Of a DNA stretch of 64,000 nt, positions 16,725 through 26,680 are shown piece after piece. Made by a program: the position numbers and the translations under genes. The notes beneath the pieces were generated by a model. The model was not told the origin of the DNA. It did not search any database and saw only the letters and a list, made by a program, of their open reading frames with translations. The stretch's first letter is position 1, and every line of letters begins with the position of its first letter. The DNA is from Chitinispirillaceae bacterium (GTDB lineage: Bacteria > Fibrobacterota > Chitinivibrionia > Chitinivibrionales > Chitinispirillaceae): the NCBI GenBank assembly GCA_016930275.1, contig JAFGHA010000111.1:19360-83359 (forward strand), given 5' to 3'.

Positions 16725-17912
16725 ATGTATCGTCTGTATCTTTATAAATTTCTGATCGATTTCTGGACGATTGTTCCGGTAATCGTTCCATTCTATAAAG
16801 CCCATGGTATGAGTGCCACGCGGATACTGACCATTCAGGCCGCATTCTCTCTGTCGCAGTTGGTGTTCGAAATACCCTCGGGATATCTCTCCGATGTCAT
16901 CGGCCGACGTCGTACGCTCATTCTCGCCGCTGCATTCATGATCACCGGAATCGGGCTGTATACCGTTTCGGACGGTTTCTGGTGGTTCATAGCCGCGGAA
17001 ACCATTCTCGGTGCCGCCGGAGCATTACGCAGCGGCACCGACTCTGCTTTGCTGTATGATCACCTGAAAAACATCCGTGACGAACACCTGTACCGGAAGT
17101 ATGAGGGGCATGCTGAATTCTGGAGCAGAACAGGTACCGCGGTAAGTTCGATTACCGGTGGAATACTCGGAGCCTACGTAACATTACGACTTCCTTTTTA
17201 TGTGAACCTGGTTTCAGCGGGAATTATGCTCATCACCGGAATCTCCCTGTGTGAACCACCGCGTGAACAACGCCCCCAGGGAAATCCTCTGCGCAATATC
17301 CTCAGGACTGCCGGCAGATCAGTCTCCAATCCGGGAATGCTGTCGTTGATGCTGCAGATGGGACTCTTTTTCAGTACCGGAGTGACTGCCATCTGGGGTT
17401 TTTTTATACTCTTTCGTCAGTTTCGGCTGCCCCTTTTCTGGCATGGTTTCATTTTTGCCGTCATGCAACTTGCCTCGGCATTCACCGCCCGCCATGCCGC
17501 TGCAGTGGAATCGCTTTTGGGACGGAAAGCAACCGGAGTGTTGTTGATCGTTCCTGGCGCATGTCTTGTTCTGATCGGTTATTCGAACAGTATCGGTTTC
17601 ATATTGCCGCTCGTCATGCTGCATGCCGCCATATGGGGGTTTTCAACCCCGATTCTGCTTGAAAAACTGCAGCAGTTGACAACCTCCGATATACGTGCGA
17701 CCACCCTTTCCGTAGGATCGATGATCGGCCGTATCCTCACCTTCACTATCGGACCGGTTTTCGGCCATCTCATTGACCGGCACTCCACCGTATGCGCATT
17801 TGTCATTCTTGGTATTTTCTTCTGCATCGGCTTTCCCGCCGCAACGCTCTTATCAGTTGCACAGCGCCGCTCCGGTGACACATTTTTATCACTGCAACAG
17901 GACAGCACCTGA
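16725..17912 (+). CDS. MFS transporter
   Basis: 395 residues with about 12 hydrophobic helices. Loop 2-3 has the major-facilitator signature form GYLSDVIGRRRTL (G-x-x-x-D-x-x-G-R-R/K). The substrate is unknown; the sequence looks like general efflux or sugar-type MFS permeases. AAGGA lies upstream of the ATG and TATAAT is present at about 16701. It is followed by the broken hydrolase gene 58 bases later. Confidence 0.88.
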   Translation: MYRLYLYKFLIDFWTIVPVIVPFYKAHGMSATRILTIQAAFSLSQLVFEIPSGYLSDVIGRRRTLILAAAFMITGIGLYTVSDGFWWFIAAETILGAAGALRSGTDSALLYDHLKNIRDEHLYRKYEGHAEFWSRTGTAVSSITGGILGAYVTLRLPFYVNLVSAGIMLITGISLCEPPREQRPQGNPLRNILRTAGRSVSNPGMLSLMLQMGLFFSTGVTAIWGFFILFRQFRLPLFWHGFIFAVMQLASAFTARHAAAVESLLGRKATGVLLIVPGACLVLIGYSNSIGFILPLVMLHAAIWGFSTPILLEKLQQLTTSDIRATTLSVGSMIGRILTFTIGPVFGHLIDRHSTVCAFVILGIFFCIGFPAATLLSVAQRRSGDTFLSLQQDST

Positions 17913-17970
17913 CACCGGGTATCCTGCTCGCTCTGCATCCTTCCCGAACACCCCGGAAATGGAGTGCCGC

Positions 17971-19058
17971 ATGCGCTATCTTTTTCTGTTGCACGGTATC
18001 GGTATCAGCCCTCCCGGCTGGAGTGCAAAAGTGCAAACGTTCATTTCCGAAAAATCCGCCTTCTATGCGGCGCAATCACAGCATCTGCCGCAACCGGTTA
18101 CCTTTATCGAGCTCCGTTACGACCACATTCTCGAACGTAACATGGGAGTGTTCCTTGACGGAGGCAGTTTTCTCGGTCATATCAACGATTGGCTTAAAGA
18201 GGGATGGGAAAGCCGCGGCCCGAATGCGAAGCTGACAGTCAACAGTTTTATCAGAGACTATGCACTTGATGTCGGGTGTTATTTATGGGGATGAGACACC
18301 ATGGTCGAGGTGCTCGAATCCATTGCCGCCACCATGGTGAAAACCATTATGCCGTCTCCCAAAAAGAACGATTTTTTTCTCCTCTGTCACAGCCTCGGTA
18401 CGAAAGTCGGTTTCGACCTGCTCAATCTTCTGTACAAACCCGCCGGTAACGGCAATCCCGCCTATCCGAACATCAACAAGCTTCATCCGCTCTTTTCACT
18501 GCGTCCCAACGGTGACCCGACGCGCACTTCCCCCGACTTTCCGGCCTGTATATGATCGCCAACGTCGCTCCGCTGCTCAGCCTGTTTGACAATCAGTCAT
18601 ACGATGCCAACACCTCTCCGGTACGTATAAGTATTCCCGGCGCTCAGGGCGGTATTGTCCGCAATTATTTCAGGGTTTTCAACAATCATTACGACCCCGT
18701 TGCTCGATGCGGCGGAACCAACCGGATCAACCCGTCGGCATATTCCTACCATACCGTTCTCGCTCAGGCCAATACCTGGTTGATGCATTATCTGGAACAG
18801 TACCTTGATCATCCGCTCGTCCACATCCCGATTATCGAAGACCTTTACGGTCTGTCACTTCCCGAACAGATCAAACAGCAGGCAGTAAACGATTATGAGT
18901 CCCGATGTCATAAACCGGCGATAGAGGCTGCTCTCGAAACCGTACTGTCGCTTCTTCCGGATTTTCAGATGACCAGTTCACCAAAAGATCTGCTTACGTT
19001 TCTTTTTGACACAGCCCGGAAGCTCCGGACAATAAGCGAAAACACTCAGTCGGATTGA
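17971..19058 (+). pseudogene. alpha/beta-hydrolase-like gene, broken by a stop and a frameshift
   Basis: Three adjacent reading frames make one protein of about 362 residues. The start (GGAG then ATG, 17971) gives RYLFLLHGIGISPPGW, the oxyanion-side HG of alpha/beta hydrolases. An in-frame TGA lies at 18292-18294 (a CGA to TGA change would explain it); the same frame continues with LLCHSLGTKVG, the nucleophile elbow with HSLG. At about 18548 the frame shifts by a missing base, where GCC TGT ATA TGA becomes GCC CTG TAT ATG if one C is added, giving PALYMIANV and then an open frame to 19058. Either a decayed gene or sequence errors. Function was probably an esterase or lipase-like enzyme; the substrate is unknown. 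Confidence 0.75.
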
Positions 19059-19066
19059 GGTATACC

Positions 19067-20106
19067 ATGCGAAATCGTTTCATTATCTCAATCGCCCTCC
19101 TGATTATTACTGCGGCGGCACCCCGGAACGCGACGGCGCAGCTTGACTCCTGTTACCGGCTTCTCGAAGCGTATACGCTCGATGCGAGTGAAAAGTACCG
19201 TACGGCGTCAACGCTTTTCATGGACCTGAGTTATACCTTCTGCGGTGGCCGTGCCGACAGCACGCCGGTTCCGGAACATGTTGTTCGAACCGACAGCCTG
19301 TTTACCGGTCCGTCGCGGGGAGAGAAGAGTGGAAGAACTACTGTTTTTCCGTTATTCATGCAATCTACAAAGAAGATAACCGCAGAGCGAAAGTCAGGCC
19401 GGTTGCAGGTCGCGTATACGACGTCGATGACCGGCAACGTTTTTTCAAAGCGGTCCAACTGGCAGGTACCGACAGCGCCGAACTGCCATGGTACAATATT
19501 GCCGATTCGCTCTGGGGTGATACCGCCCGGACACTCACGGATGCGAAAATCCCGTATATTGCCAGTCAGATAGTCGACCTTGTCGTCGACAGTACCGATC
19601 TTGTGGCACGCAAAAAAGCGGCGGCACTTCTCGACACGATCCACAAAATAAAAGCGCTCTACGAACGCAAGTACCGCACCGGGTTCCGTAATCGTAATAT
19701 CCTTGAGTACTTCGTTGCCGGAACGTTTGAAACATTCATCGCAAAAAAGCAGCGGCAGCTACTTTCCCCGCCGTCACCGTTTGAACTCATTCTTCTGAGT
19801 AAACCGATGATGACTGCCGGTACCGGCTCTCTTTTCAACGGTGGCGCCGACAGCAACAATGTGTATGTCCTGATTCCGATGGCGGGAGTTGACCGTTTCA
19901 TTTCCGGGTATAAGCAGTACTTCGGTGCTTCGGTTTTTTCCGCAGTTCCAGTTGTCTCGAAACCATACCGCAACGCTTACTGGGGGTTGGAAGTTCATTT
20001 TTCCAACAAAGCACTCATCGGTTACGGATGGAAAATCCCCGATTTTTCGATGCAGAAAATTTTTATAACCATTCCTATCGTGAGCGGTTGGGGCTGGTTT
20101 GATTGA
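19067..20106 (+). pseudogene. secreted protein of unknown family, broken by one frameshift
   Basis: ATG at 19067 has TGAGG upstream and begins a signal peptide (RFIISIALLIITAAAPRNATA). The frame leaves coding register in a G4 run at about 19317-19321. Adding one G restores SRGREEWKN and continues as a clean frame through KNYCFSVIHAIYKEDN, DVDDRQRFFKAVQ and the long final part to 20106. The restored protein is about 347 residues, with helices in the middle and a beta-rich, aromatic C-terminus (GWGWFD) that may be barrel-like. The family is not recognised. It lies 8 bases after the broken hydrolase gene, probably one former operon. Confidence 0.7.
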
Positions 20107-20116
20107 ATGAGAAGAA

Positions 20117-20142
20117 GTACGCTGCCATACCTGACAGCGTAC
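20117..20142. terminator. bidirectional hairpin between convergent genes
   Basis: GTACGCTG (20117-20124) and CAGCGTAC (20135-20142) form a perfect 8-bp stem with a 10-base loop. On the minus strand it is followed by TTCTTCTC. It lies between the broken secreted-protein gene and rubrerythrin, in the right place to end both. Confidence 0.6.
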
Positions 20143-20157
20143 CTTCAAACTGCCTGT

Positions 20158-20658
20158 TTACGACACGGCGATAAATTTGTTCCCCGGAACGGTGCATATC
20201 GGACAGCTCTCGGGAACCTCGCCTTCAACGGTATTTCCACACACCGGACAAACGTAAATCGCCTTCTCCGGAAGATCCCCGCCGCCCTTTACCGCTTCAA
20301 GAGCTTTCGAATAAAGATCATAATGAATCTTCTCGACCGCTATGGCATTTTTAAAAGAATTCAGAGCCGGTTTATTTCCTTCCTCTTCCGCTGCGGTAAC
20401 CATGGCTGGATACATCTCCTTGAATTCCGCCCCTTCACCCGTGATAGCAGCCTCGAGGTTTTCCACCGTACCCTTGATACCTCCCATTACCCGGAGATGA
20501 GCGTGGGCATGAATGGTCTCGGATTCGGCGGCGGCACGGAACAGTTTCGCCACCTGCAAAAAACCGTCGCTTTCCGCTTTTTTCGCGAATGCAAGATATT
20601 TACGATTCGCCTGACTTTCGCCTGCGAAAGCCTTTGCAAGATTATCCATCGTTGTCAT
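20158..20658 (-). CDS. rbr: rubrerythrin
   Basis: 166 residues. An N-terminal ferritin-like four-helix bundle carries the di-iron ligands (GESQANRKY, ESETIHAHAH, EEEGN and EKIHYDLY). The C-terminus is a rubredoxin-like FeS4 domain with CPVCG and CPIC. The protein reduces hydrogen peroxide in anaerobes or microaerophiles. Typical length is 165-195. The start is fixed by AAAGGAG before the ATG. It is a single gene, monocistronic by context, and points to an anaerobic lifestyle. Confidence 0.95.
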   Translation of the reverse strand: MTTMDNLAKAFAGESQANRKYLAFAKKAESDGFLQVAKLFRAAAESETIHAHAHLRVMGGIKGTVENLEAAITGEGAEFKEMYPAMVTAAEEEGNKPALNSFKNAIAVEKIHYDLYSKALEAVKGGGDLPEKAIYVCPVCGNTVEGEVPESCPICTVPGNKFIAVS

Positions 20659-20843
20659 TAGATACTCCTTTGAAAAGTGAAATCTTCAGCAAACACCGCA
20701 GAAGGAATATACTATCCCCGGGCCCGTCGATCTCCGTATCCGCGGCAGTCTCCCCGGACACCGGCACTTAGGTTCACTCACTCCCCTGCCGAAAACTATT
20801 TTTACGACCTTACGGAAGTATTACCAACCACGAAAGCACAATA

Positions 20844-23504
20844 ATGGAAAAAACCTACAATCCAGCGCAGGTAGAAGAAAAATGGTACGCCGACTGGCTG
20901 TCGAAAAAACTTTTTCATGCCGATCCAGCATCGGAGAAACCAGCTTACTCGATCGTCATTCCCCCTCCCAACGTCACCGGCGTTCTCCATATGGGACACG
21001 CGCTCAATGATTCCATTCAGGACATTCTGATCAGATATAAAAAAATGTCGGGTTTCGAGACACTCTGGATGCCGGGTACCGATCATGCAGGCATCGCCAC
21101 TCAGAACGTGGTGGAACGAAAACTTGCCCGGGAAAAGAAAACCCGGCATGATCTTGGGCGCGAAGCGTTCATCGATGAAGTATGGAAATGGAAAGAGGAA
21201 CACCACGCCACCATCACCAGCCAGCTCAAGAAACTCGGGTGCGCATGCGACTGGGACCGGGAGCGATTCACCATGGACGAGGGCCTTTCCCGCGCCGTTC
21301 GCAAGGTTTTTGTGGAACTCTATAAAAAAGGACTCATCTATAAAGGTAAATACATCATCAACTGGTGCCCGCGCTGCCGCACCGCACTTTCCGACGAAGA
21401 AGCCGAGCATAAGGAAACCGGCGGAAAACTCTACCACTTCAACTACCCGTATGCCGACGGATCGGGATATGTGACCGTTGCCACCACCCGCCCCGAAACA
21501 ATGCTCGGAGATACGGCGGTTGCGGTGAATCCCAAAGACGAACGGTATACCGGATGCGCCGGAAAGATGCTCACCCTCCCGCTGGTCAATCGTGCGATAC
21601 CGGTTATCACCGACGATTTCGTTGACCGTGAGTTCGGCACCGGCGCAGTGAAAGTCACTCCGGCACATGATCCCAACGATTTTCAGATGGGACTGCGCCA
21701 TTCGATGGAGCCGGTGGTGGTGATGGATGAATCCGGACAAATGACCGGTCCGGTCCCCGAGCACTATCAGGGAGTCGACCGGTTCGCGGCCCGTAAAATG
21801 GTGGTCGAAGAGATGACCGCCCTCGGGCTCGTCGAAAAAATTGACGAACACACTCATTCGGTGGGGCACTGCTACCGCTGCAATACCGTTGTTGAACCTT
21901 ACTATTCCGATCAGTGGTTTGTAAAAATGAAGCCGCTCGCGGAGGAGGCGCTCAAACCGGCCAACCACGACCGGATCTCGATCTTTCCGCAGCGATGGCA
22001 GAAAACCTATACCGACTGGATGGAGAACATACGTGACTGGTGCATCTCCCGTCAGATCTGGTGGGGACACCGCATACCGGTCTGGTACTGCACCTGCGGT
22101 GCCGTGGTGGTGGAAGAAACTGATCCCGATGTGTGTCCCGTCTGCGGCGGCAACTCGCTCACGCAGGACGACGATGTACTTGACACGTGGTTCTCCTCGT
22201 GGCTCTGGCCTTTTTCAACCATGGGATGGCCCGAAACCACCGGTACCATGAATAAGTTCTACCCGACCGACGTACTCGTTACCGCACCGGAAATACTCTT
22301 CTTCTGGGTTGCCCGGATGATCATGGCCGGACTGCAGTTCACCGACGACCTTCCCTTTACCGATGTTATCCTGCACGGAACGGTCCGTGATAAAACCGGA
22401 CGCAAAATGAGCAAGTCTCTCGGGAATGCGATCGATCCGCTGGAGATCATTAAAGTAAGCGGTGCCGATGCACTGCGTTTTTCCCTCATCATGATTACCG
22501 CATCGGGCGCCGATGTCTATCTCGGTAAAGATACGTTCGACATCGGCCGCAATTTCTCCAACAAACTCTGGAATGCAGCCCGGTTTCTGTTGAGTACGGT
22601 CAATGAACCGGTATCCTTCGACGTGCTGCCGCCGGTCGAACGCTTCAAAGCGGAAGACCGGTGGATGATCAACAAACTGCAGGAAATCATTGATTTGGTA
22701 ACGAAAGCCATCGACGGATACCGGTTCAACGAAGCATGTCACCTGCTGTACGATTTCACCTGGCATGAATTCTGCGACTGGTATATCGAAGCGAAAAAAG
22801 CGGATCTTTACCAGACCGATGATCCTTTGCTGCGCAGCGATGCGATATGCCTTGCCGGCTATACGCTTTCAACCATCCTCAAACTGCTGCATCCGGTCAT
22901 GCCGTTTATCACCGAGGAGATTTTCACTCATCTGCGCGAGCAGGTCCGCTTTGCCGGAGTCACCGACGAAGGTTCCATCATGCAGAGTGCATGGCCCGTT
23001 CCAAATGCATCATTGACGGATACCGGCATCGATACGAAATTTTCACTCGTGAAAGAGTGCATTACCGCCCTGCGGACCATCCGCTCGGAAAACAATATTC
23101 CGCCCGACAAATGGGGCACTGCGGTAATCGTCACCACCGATGACCCGACGGCTGAATGGCTCAGATCGCAGGTCGCGCTGATCAACCGGTTCACGAAGCT
23201 ATCCGAAACCGTCATCGGAACCACAGTCGAAAAACCCGCATTCGCCGGTTCGGCTGTCGTTGGCGGCAACCAGCTCTACATCAGTTTTGAAGGTCTTATC
23301 GACAAGGCAGTCGAAATTGACCGGCTAACCAAAGAGTTCGAACGTATCGGCAAACTGGTCGAAAGTACCAAAACCCGTCTGGAGAACAGCAGTTTTGTCG
23401 ACCGGGCACCTGCCGCGATTGTTGCGAAGGAACGCGAAAAACTCGAAGGGCTCCTTCTCAATCTTGAAAAAGTGGAACACAACCTGGCCATGCTGCCTAG
23501 ATAA
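20844..23504 (+). CDS. valS: valyl-tRNA synthetase
   Basis: 886 residues, the normal length for bacterial ValRS. Class I signature HMGH near residues 49-52 in PPPNVTGVLHMGHALND, KMSKS near 521 (GRKMSKSLGN), and the editing domain with TTRPETMLGDTAVAV. The C-terminal coiled coil (about 815-880) that contacts tRNA is present. Charges tRNA-Val with valine and clears mis-charged threonine. No leader or T-box-like element was seen in the 185 bases upstream. Confidence 0.97.
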   Translation: MEKTYNPAQVEEKWYADWLSKKLFHADPASEKPAYSIVIPPPNVTGVLHMGHALNDSIQDILIRYKKMSGFETLWMPGTDHAGIATQNVVERKLAREKKTRHDLGREAFIDEVWKWKEEHHATITSQLKKLGCACDWDRERFTMDEGLSRAVRKVFVELYKKGLIYKGKYIINWCPRCRTALSDEEAEHKETGGKLYHFNYPYADGSGYVTVATTRPETMLGDTAVAVNPKDERYTGCAGKMLTLPLVNRAIPVITDDFVDREFGTGAVKVTPAHDPNDFQMGLRHSMEPVVVMDESGQMTGPVPEHYQGVDRFAARKMVVEEMTALGLVEKIDEHTHSVGHCYRCNTVVEPYYSDQWFVKMKPLAEEALKPANHDRISIFPQRWQKTYTDWMENIRDWCISRQIWWGHRIPVWYCTCGAVVVEETDPDVCPVCGGNSLTQDDDVLDTWFSSWLWPFSTMGWPETTGTMNKFYPTDVLVTAPEILFFWVARMIMAGLQFTDDLPFTDVILHGTVRDKTGRKMSKSLGNAIDPLEIIKVSGADALRFSLIMITASGADVYLGKDTFDIGRNFSNKLWNAARFLLSTVNEPVSFDVLPPVERFKAEDRWMINKLQEIIDLVTKAIDGYRFNEACHLLYDFTWHEFCDWYIEAKKADLYQTDDPLLRSDAICLAGYTLSTILKLLHPVMPFITEEIFTHLREQVRFAGVTDEGSIMQSAWPVPNASLTDTGIDTKFSLVKECITALRTIRSENNIPPDKWGTAVIVTTDDPTAEWLRSQVALINRFTKLSETVIGTTVEKPAFAGSAVVGGNQLYISFEGLIDKAVEIDRLTKEFERIGKLVESTKTRLENSSFVDRAPAAIVAKEREKLEGLLLNLEKVEHNLAMLPR

Positions 23505-23529
23505 CCGGACGGAAATACTTCTTTCAATT

Positions 23530-23597
23530 CTGCACTTCTCCGGCTCTGGGAAGTGCAGTTACACCATCAGGTGTTTCCGCACGCGCCTCTACCTGAT
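23530..23597 (+). terminator. two tandem hairpins after valS
   Basis: CTGCACTTC/GAAGTGCAG (23530-23558) is a 9-bp stem with an 11-base loop; CATCAGGT/ACCTGATG (23564-23597) is an 8-bp stem. Neither has a clear U tract. Together they probably end or protect the valS transcript. Confidence 0.45.
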
Positions 23598-23642
23598 GAG
23601 CAATCCACTCAACTTCACGAATATTCCGGTCCTGCTTTTTAT

Positions 23643-23671
23643 TTGTGAAAAACATCCACATAAGCTATAAT
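23643..23671 (+). promoter_or_regulatory. promoter of the M29 aminopeptidase gene
   Basis: TTGTGA (23643-23648), 17-base spacer, perfect TATAAT (23666-23671). Lies 82 bases before the start at 23754, in an AT-rich stretch after the valS hairpins. Confidence 0.55.
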
Positions 23672-23753
23672 TATCCATTACCCGCATATTCTATAACTAT
23701 TCGAACTGCACGGTAAAAAGACGTTTCAACATTAAACAAGAAAGATCTTCCGC

Positions 23754-24953
23754 ATGTATACCCCGGATCCGAAAGTACTGGAAAATTATGCTGATATACT
23801 GATAAATTTCGCTCTCAATGACGGCAACGGTATTAAAAAAGGTGACGTCGTCTATCTTGTTTCCCAGCTTCCGGGTCTCCCACTGGCCAAGGCAACCTAT
23901 CGCTCAATCATTAAAAGCGGTGGCCAGCCGATCATACAACTGCAGGATGATACGTTCAGGCTCATCCAGTTACAGGAAGGCAGCGATGAGCAGATCGGGT
24001 TCTTCCCCGATAAGTATTACCACGGACTCGCCGACAATATCGACCACTATGTAAGAATTCTTGCCGAGGAAGATCCGCTTTTTCTGGCAAATGCCGATCC
24101 ACGTAAAGTGATTCTTTCCAGCAGAAGCACCAAACCTTTCCGGGATTGGCTTGATGCGAAGGAGGATGTTGGCCGTTTCACCTGGACACTCTGCCTTTAC
24201 GGTACCGAAGGTGCCGCCCGTGAAGCGAATATTTCAATCGAGGAATACTGGCAACAGATACGGCGCGCCTGTTTTCTTGATGATGTGAACCCGCTTGAAA
24301 CGTGGCGGCAGGTCTATCTGCAGATGAATCATGTTATTGAATCCCTTAATGCTCTACCGATTGAAAAGCTGCATGTCGAGGCTCTGGAAACGGATCTGTG
24401 GGTAAGCCTTGGAAAAAACCGGAAATGGCTGGGGGGCAGAGGTCGCAATATTCCCAGTTTCGAGATTTTCACCTCACCCGACTGGCGAAACATGGAGGGA
24501 ACCGTTTTCTTCGACCTCCCGCTCTACCGTTACGGCAATATTATTAAGGATATCCGGTTGGAAATACGGAATGGTCTGATTGCCAAGGCGACTGCAGCAC
24601 AGAATGAAGCGCTGCTTCGAGAGATGATTGCACAGAAAAACGCGGATAAAATCGGTGAGTTTTCCCTGACCGACCGGCGGTTCTCGAAAATTAACCGGTT
24701 CATGGCAAATACGCTTTTCGATGAAAATTTCGGTGGTGACCATGGAAACACGCATCTTGCCGTCGGTAAAGCCTACCATGATGCCTGCACCTGTAACCTC
24801 AAAGAAATGACCGACGAAAAATTCGCCGAACTCGGCTACAATGACTCTCCGGAACATACCGATATCATCGCCACCGGAAACCGGACCGTAACAGCACATC
24901 TTGCTGATGGTTCAACCAGAATCATCTATCGGGACGGTGAATTTCAGTTCTGA
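23754..24953 (+). CDS. M29-family metallo-aminopeptidase
   Basis: 399 residues, close to the 400-410 usual for peptidase family M29 (thermophilic aminopeptidase T/AmpS). The metal ligand regions are visible: GRNIPSFEIFTSPD, then GEFSLTDRR, DENFGGDHGNTHLAVGKAY and HTDIIAT near the C-terminus. Releases N-terminal amino acids from peptides in the cytoplasm, with two metal ions. It is flanked by its own promoter and a long AT-rich gap, so probably monocistronic. Confidence 0.92.
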   Translation: MYTPDPKVLENYADILINFALNDGNGIKKGDVVYLVSQLPGLPLAKATYRSIIKSGGQPIIQLQDDTFRLIQLQEGSDEQIGFFPDKYYHGLADNIDHYVRILAEEDPLFLANADPRKVILSSRSTKPFRDWLDAKEDVGRFTWTLCLYGTEGAAREANISIEEYWQQIRRACFLDDVNPLETWRQVYLQMNHVIESLNALPIEKLHVEALETDLWVSLGKNRKWLGGRGRNIPSFEIFTSPDWRNMEGTVFFDLPLYRYGNIIKDIRLEIRNGLIAKATAAQNEALLREMIAQKNADKIGEFSLTDRRFSKINRFMANTLFDENFGGDHGNTHLAVGKAYHDACTCNLKEMTDEKFAELGYNDSPEHTDIIATGNRTVTAHLADGSTRIIYRDGEFQF

Positions 24954-25330
24954 ACAACTTCCCCCATGCCGATTTGTCGAGGCGCCAGGCAACAACCCTT
25001 GATTATTTACACATTGTACACCCTGTAACCTGTACCAGCCTGACGACAATTTCCCCCATTATGGTTGTCCGCTCCGCTCTCGGCACCCACTAACAGCACC
25101 GTATTGCATAAATTTTTTTGTTAAACGATTAAACTATTTATTTGTTTCTTCGGTTCATAACTGTATAATAAAAACAGCCGGATAAACGGGTTGTTAACCG
25201 GTTTTTCGGATAGTTTAACAGGTTTCAATTCAATGTGTTAGATAATAATTCAATATAGTGTATAACAGATGGCCCACCAACACCATATATGGTATTGGTG
25301 GGTTTGCGTTCGCAATAAGGAGGTTGTTGT
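24954..25330. other. 377-bp AT-rich control region before the MerR-type gene
   Basis: No gene. From 25100 the sequence is AT-rich with repeated GTTTAA/GTTAAA words. A TATAAT lies at 25164-25169 with a poor -35, so a promoter about 160 bases upstream of the regulator is possible. A 30-base palindrome (25273-25302) is listed separately. AAGGAGG lies just before the MerR start. Confidence 0.55.
25273..25302. promoter_or_regulatory. 30-base palindrome 28 bases before the MerR-type regulator
   Basis: CCCACCAACACCATA (25273-25287) meets TATGGTATTGGTGGG (25288-25302): 14 of 15 positions are complementary with no spacer, then TTTGCG. This can be a two-fold operator for a dimeric regulator, a tight leader hairpin or a weak terminator. 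Autoregulation by the next gene is inference. Confidence 0.55.
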
Positions 25331-25564
25331 ATGAATCGGCATTACACTAGTGGGCAGGCCGCTAAAAAACTCAGGGTTTCCATATCCACACTGAAAAGGT
25401 GGCTGGATGATCCTGAACTGGCGATCAAGGAACGGCGTAACTACAACGGCTGGCGTCTCTTCTCGGATTCCGATATTACGACGCTCAGAGAGTACAAGCG
25501 GCAGATGCGACGTAACGGCAAACGGTTCAATGATACGACCCTGATTCCTGTAGTCAATCATTAA
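25331..25564 (+). CDS. small MerR/BldC-type DNA-binding protein
   Basis: 77 residues: only a winged helix-turn-helix of the MerR class. Helices are SGQAAKKLRVSISTLKRWL (about 7-25) and SDSDITTLREYKRQMRR (about 46-62), joined by a wing containing NGWRLF. There is no effector or coiled-coil domain, as in BldC-like proteins, which bind DNA cooperatively. AAGGAGG 7 bases before the ATG gives good translation. It is the first gene of the envelope-machine region and probably controls itself and what follows. Confidence 0.8.
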   Translation: MNRHYTSGQAAKKLRVSISTLKRWLDDPELAIKERRNYNGWRLFSDSDITTLREYKRQMRRNGKRFNDTTLIPVVNH

Positions 25565-25600
25565 ACACGAAGCCCGACGAACACAGACGGATCTGATGAA

Positions 25601-26680
25601 ATGACTATTTCAATGAAAATCGCCGTTTTTCTTTGCATACTACTGTCCTCATTGACTTACGGACAAATAAAACGCGGAAGAAATGAGGGAACGTTCAATA
25701 TACCTGCATCGAACGTTCTGGGTAACGGCAATATCATTGTTTCAGCGGCGTTCGCAGGCAGCGCGGCCCCTTCAGGCATCCGCCTCGATCCCGGAGTGTA
25801 TCTGAACGTGGGTATCGCCGATATCATGCAACTTTCAGGAAAAACCTCCTTTACCAATTTCCGTACCCTCGGCACTACCGAAGGGCATTTCCAGCTTACC
25901 CTGCCGGGAAACGACCATTTGCGTTTTTTCGGAATCGCCGCATCGGGAGACCTGTATCTCTCAACTGAAATGGACACCTTGAGCGGTGCCGCGACCTCCG
26001 GGCGACCGGAATACCACGCGTATATCCGCCCGTCAATCATTGCCGATCTCGACTGGATCGCGAAAAATAAATCACTGCCGATGAAAACCTATGCCATGTT
26101 CAGTATGGCCGACAACCCCGATCTGCTCTACCTGTACTCACAGCTTTCCTTCCGCCTGGGAGCGGAACTGAAGCTCAACAAAAACAGCTATTCCATTGAT
26201 TTCGGTGCCGGTTTCTACAAGGAACTCCAACGAAAAGAGACCGCATACACCGGCGACGACACGTACCGTCAGCAGCGTTTCTGGATAGAGCCGGCCGTCC
26301 GGTATCGTCTTTTCGACCGCTACAGCCTTCTCGGTGCCGTACGCATTCTCCTTCTTCAACGCGTCAAGTCTGAACGTCCCTTAGAACCGACGTATCTGAG
26401 AATCTCGGCAGCTCTGGACGTACCGCTGCTGTTCAGGGAAACGAATACCGAAGCCATCCGCACCATGATCTTCGTCGAAAAACATAAACAGGTTCAACCG
26501 AACGCCATTGATGCATCGGTAAAAAAGGGAGTCAGTCTCGAATCGGTGTCGGACCTGGATTTAGAAGGGCTGAATCTTTCGACTCAGGAAGAGGAATCGG
26601 AAGAGGAAGTACTGAAACGTCGAGAGGAAATACAGAAGAAAATGGAAGAGATAGAACGTCTTCTGGAGGATCTTGAATAA
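25601..26680 (+). CDS. predicted outer-membrane beta-rich protein with C-terminal coiled coil (paralog A)
   Basis: 359 residues. A signal peptide ends at about SLTYG (residue 21). The mature part begins RGRNEGTFNIPASNVLGNGNI and continues as alternating strands (about 35-285), consistent with a beta barrel or beta sandwich. The tail (about 325-359) is a highly charged Glu/Arg/Lys coiled coil. The next gene has the same N-terminal pattern, the same kind of tail and similar length, so the two are paralogs. The stop shares a base with the next ATG (TAATG). By position it resembles the paired barrel proteins GltA/GltB of the gliding machine, but homology is not proven. An ATG at 25613 is an alternative start. 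Confidence 0.7.
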   Translation: MTISMKIAVFLCILLSSLTYGQIKRGRNEGTFNIPASNVLGNGNIIVSAAFAGSAAPSGIRLDPGVYLNVGIADIMQLSGKTSFTNFRTLGTTEGHFQLTLPGNDHLRFFGIAASGDLYLSTEMDTLSGAATSGRPEYHAYIRPSIIADLDWIAKNKSLPMKTYAMFSMADNPDLLYLYSQLSFRLGAELKLNKNSYSIDFGAGFYKELQRKETAYTGDDTYRQQRFWIEPAVRYRLFDRYSLLGAVRILLLQRVKSERPLEPTYLRISAALDVPLLFRETNTEAIRTMIFVEKHKQVQPNAIDASVKKGVSLESVSDLDLEGLNLSTQEEESEEEVLKRREEIQKKMEEIERLLEDLE

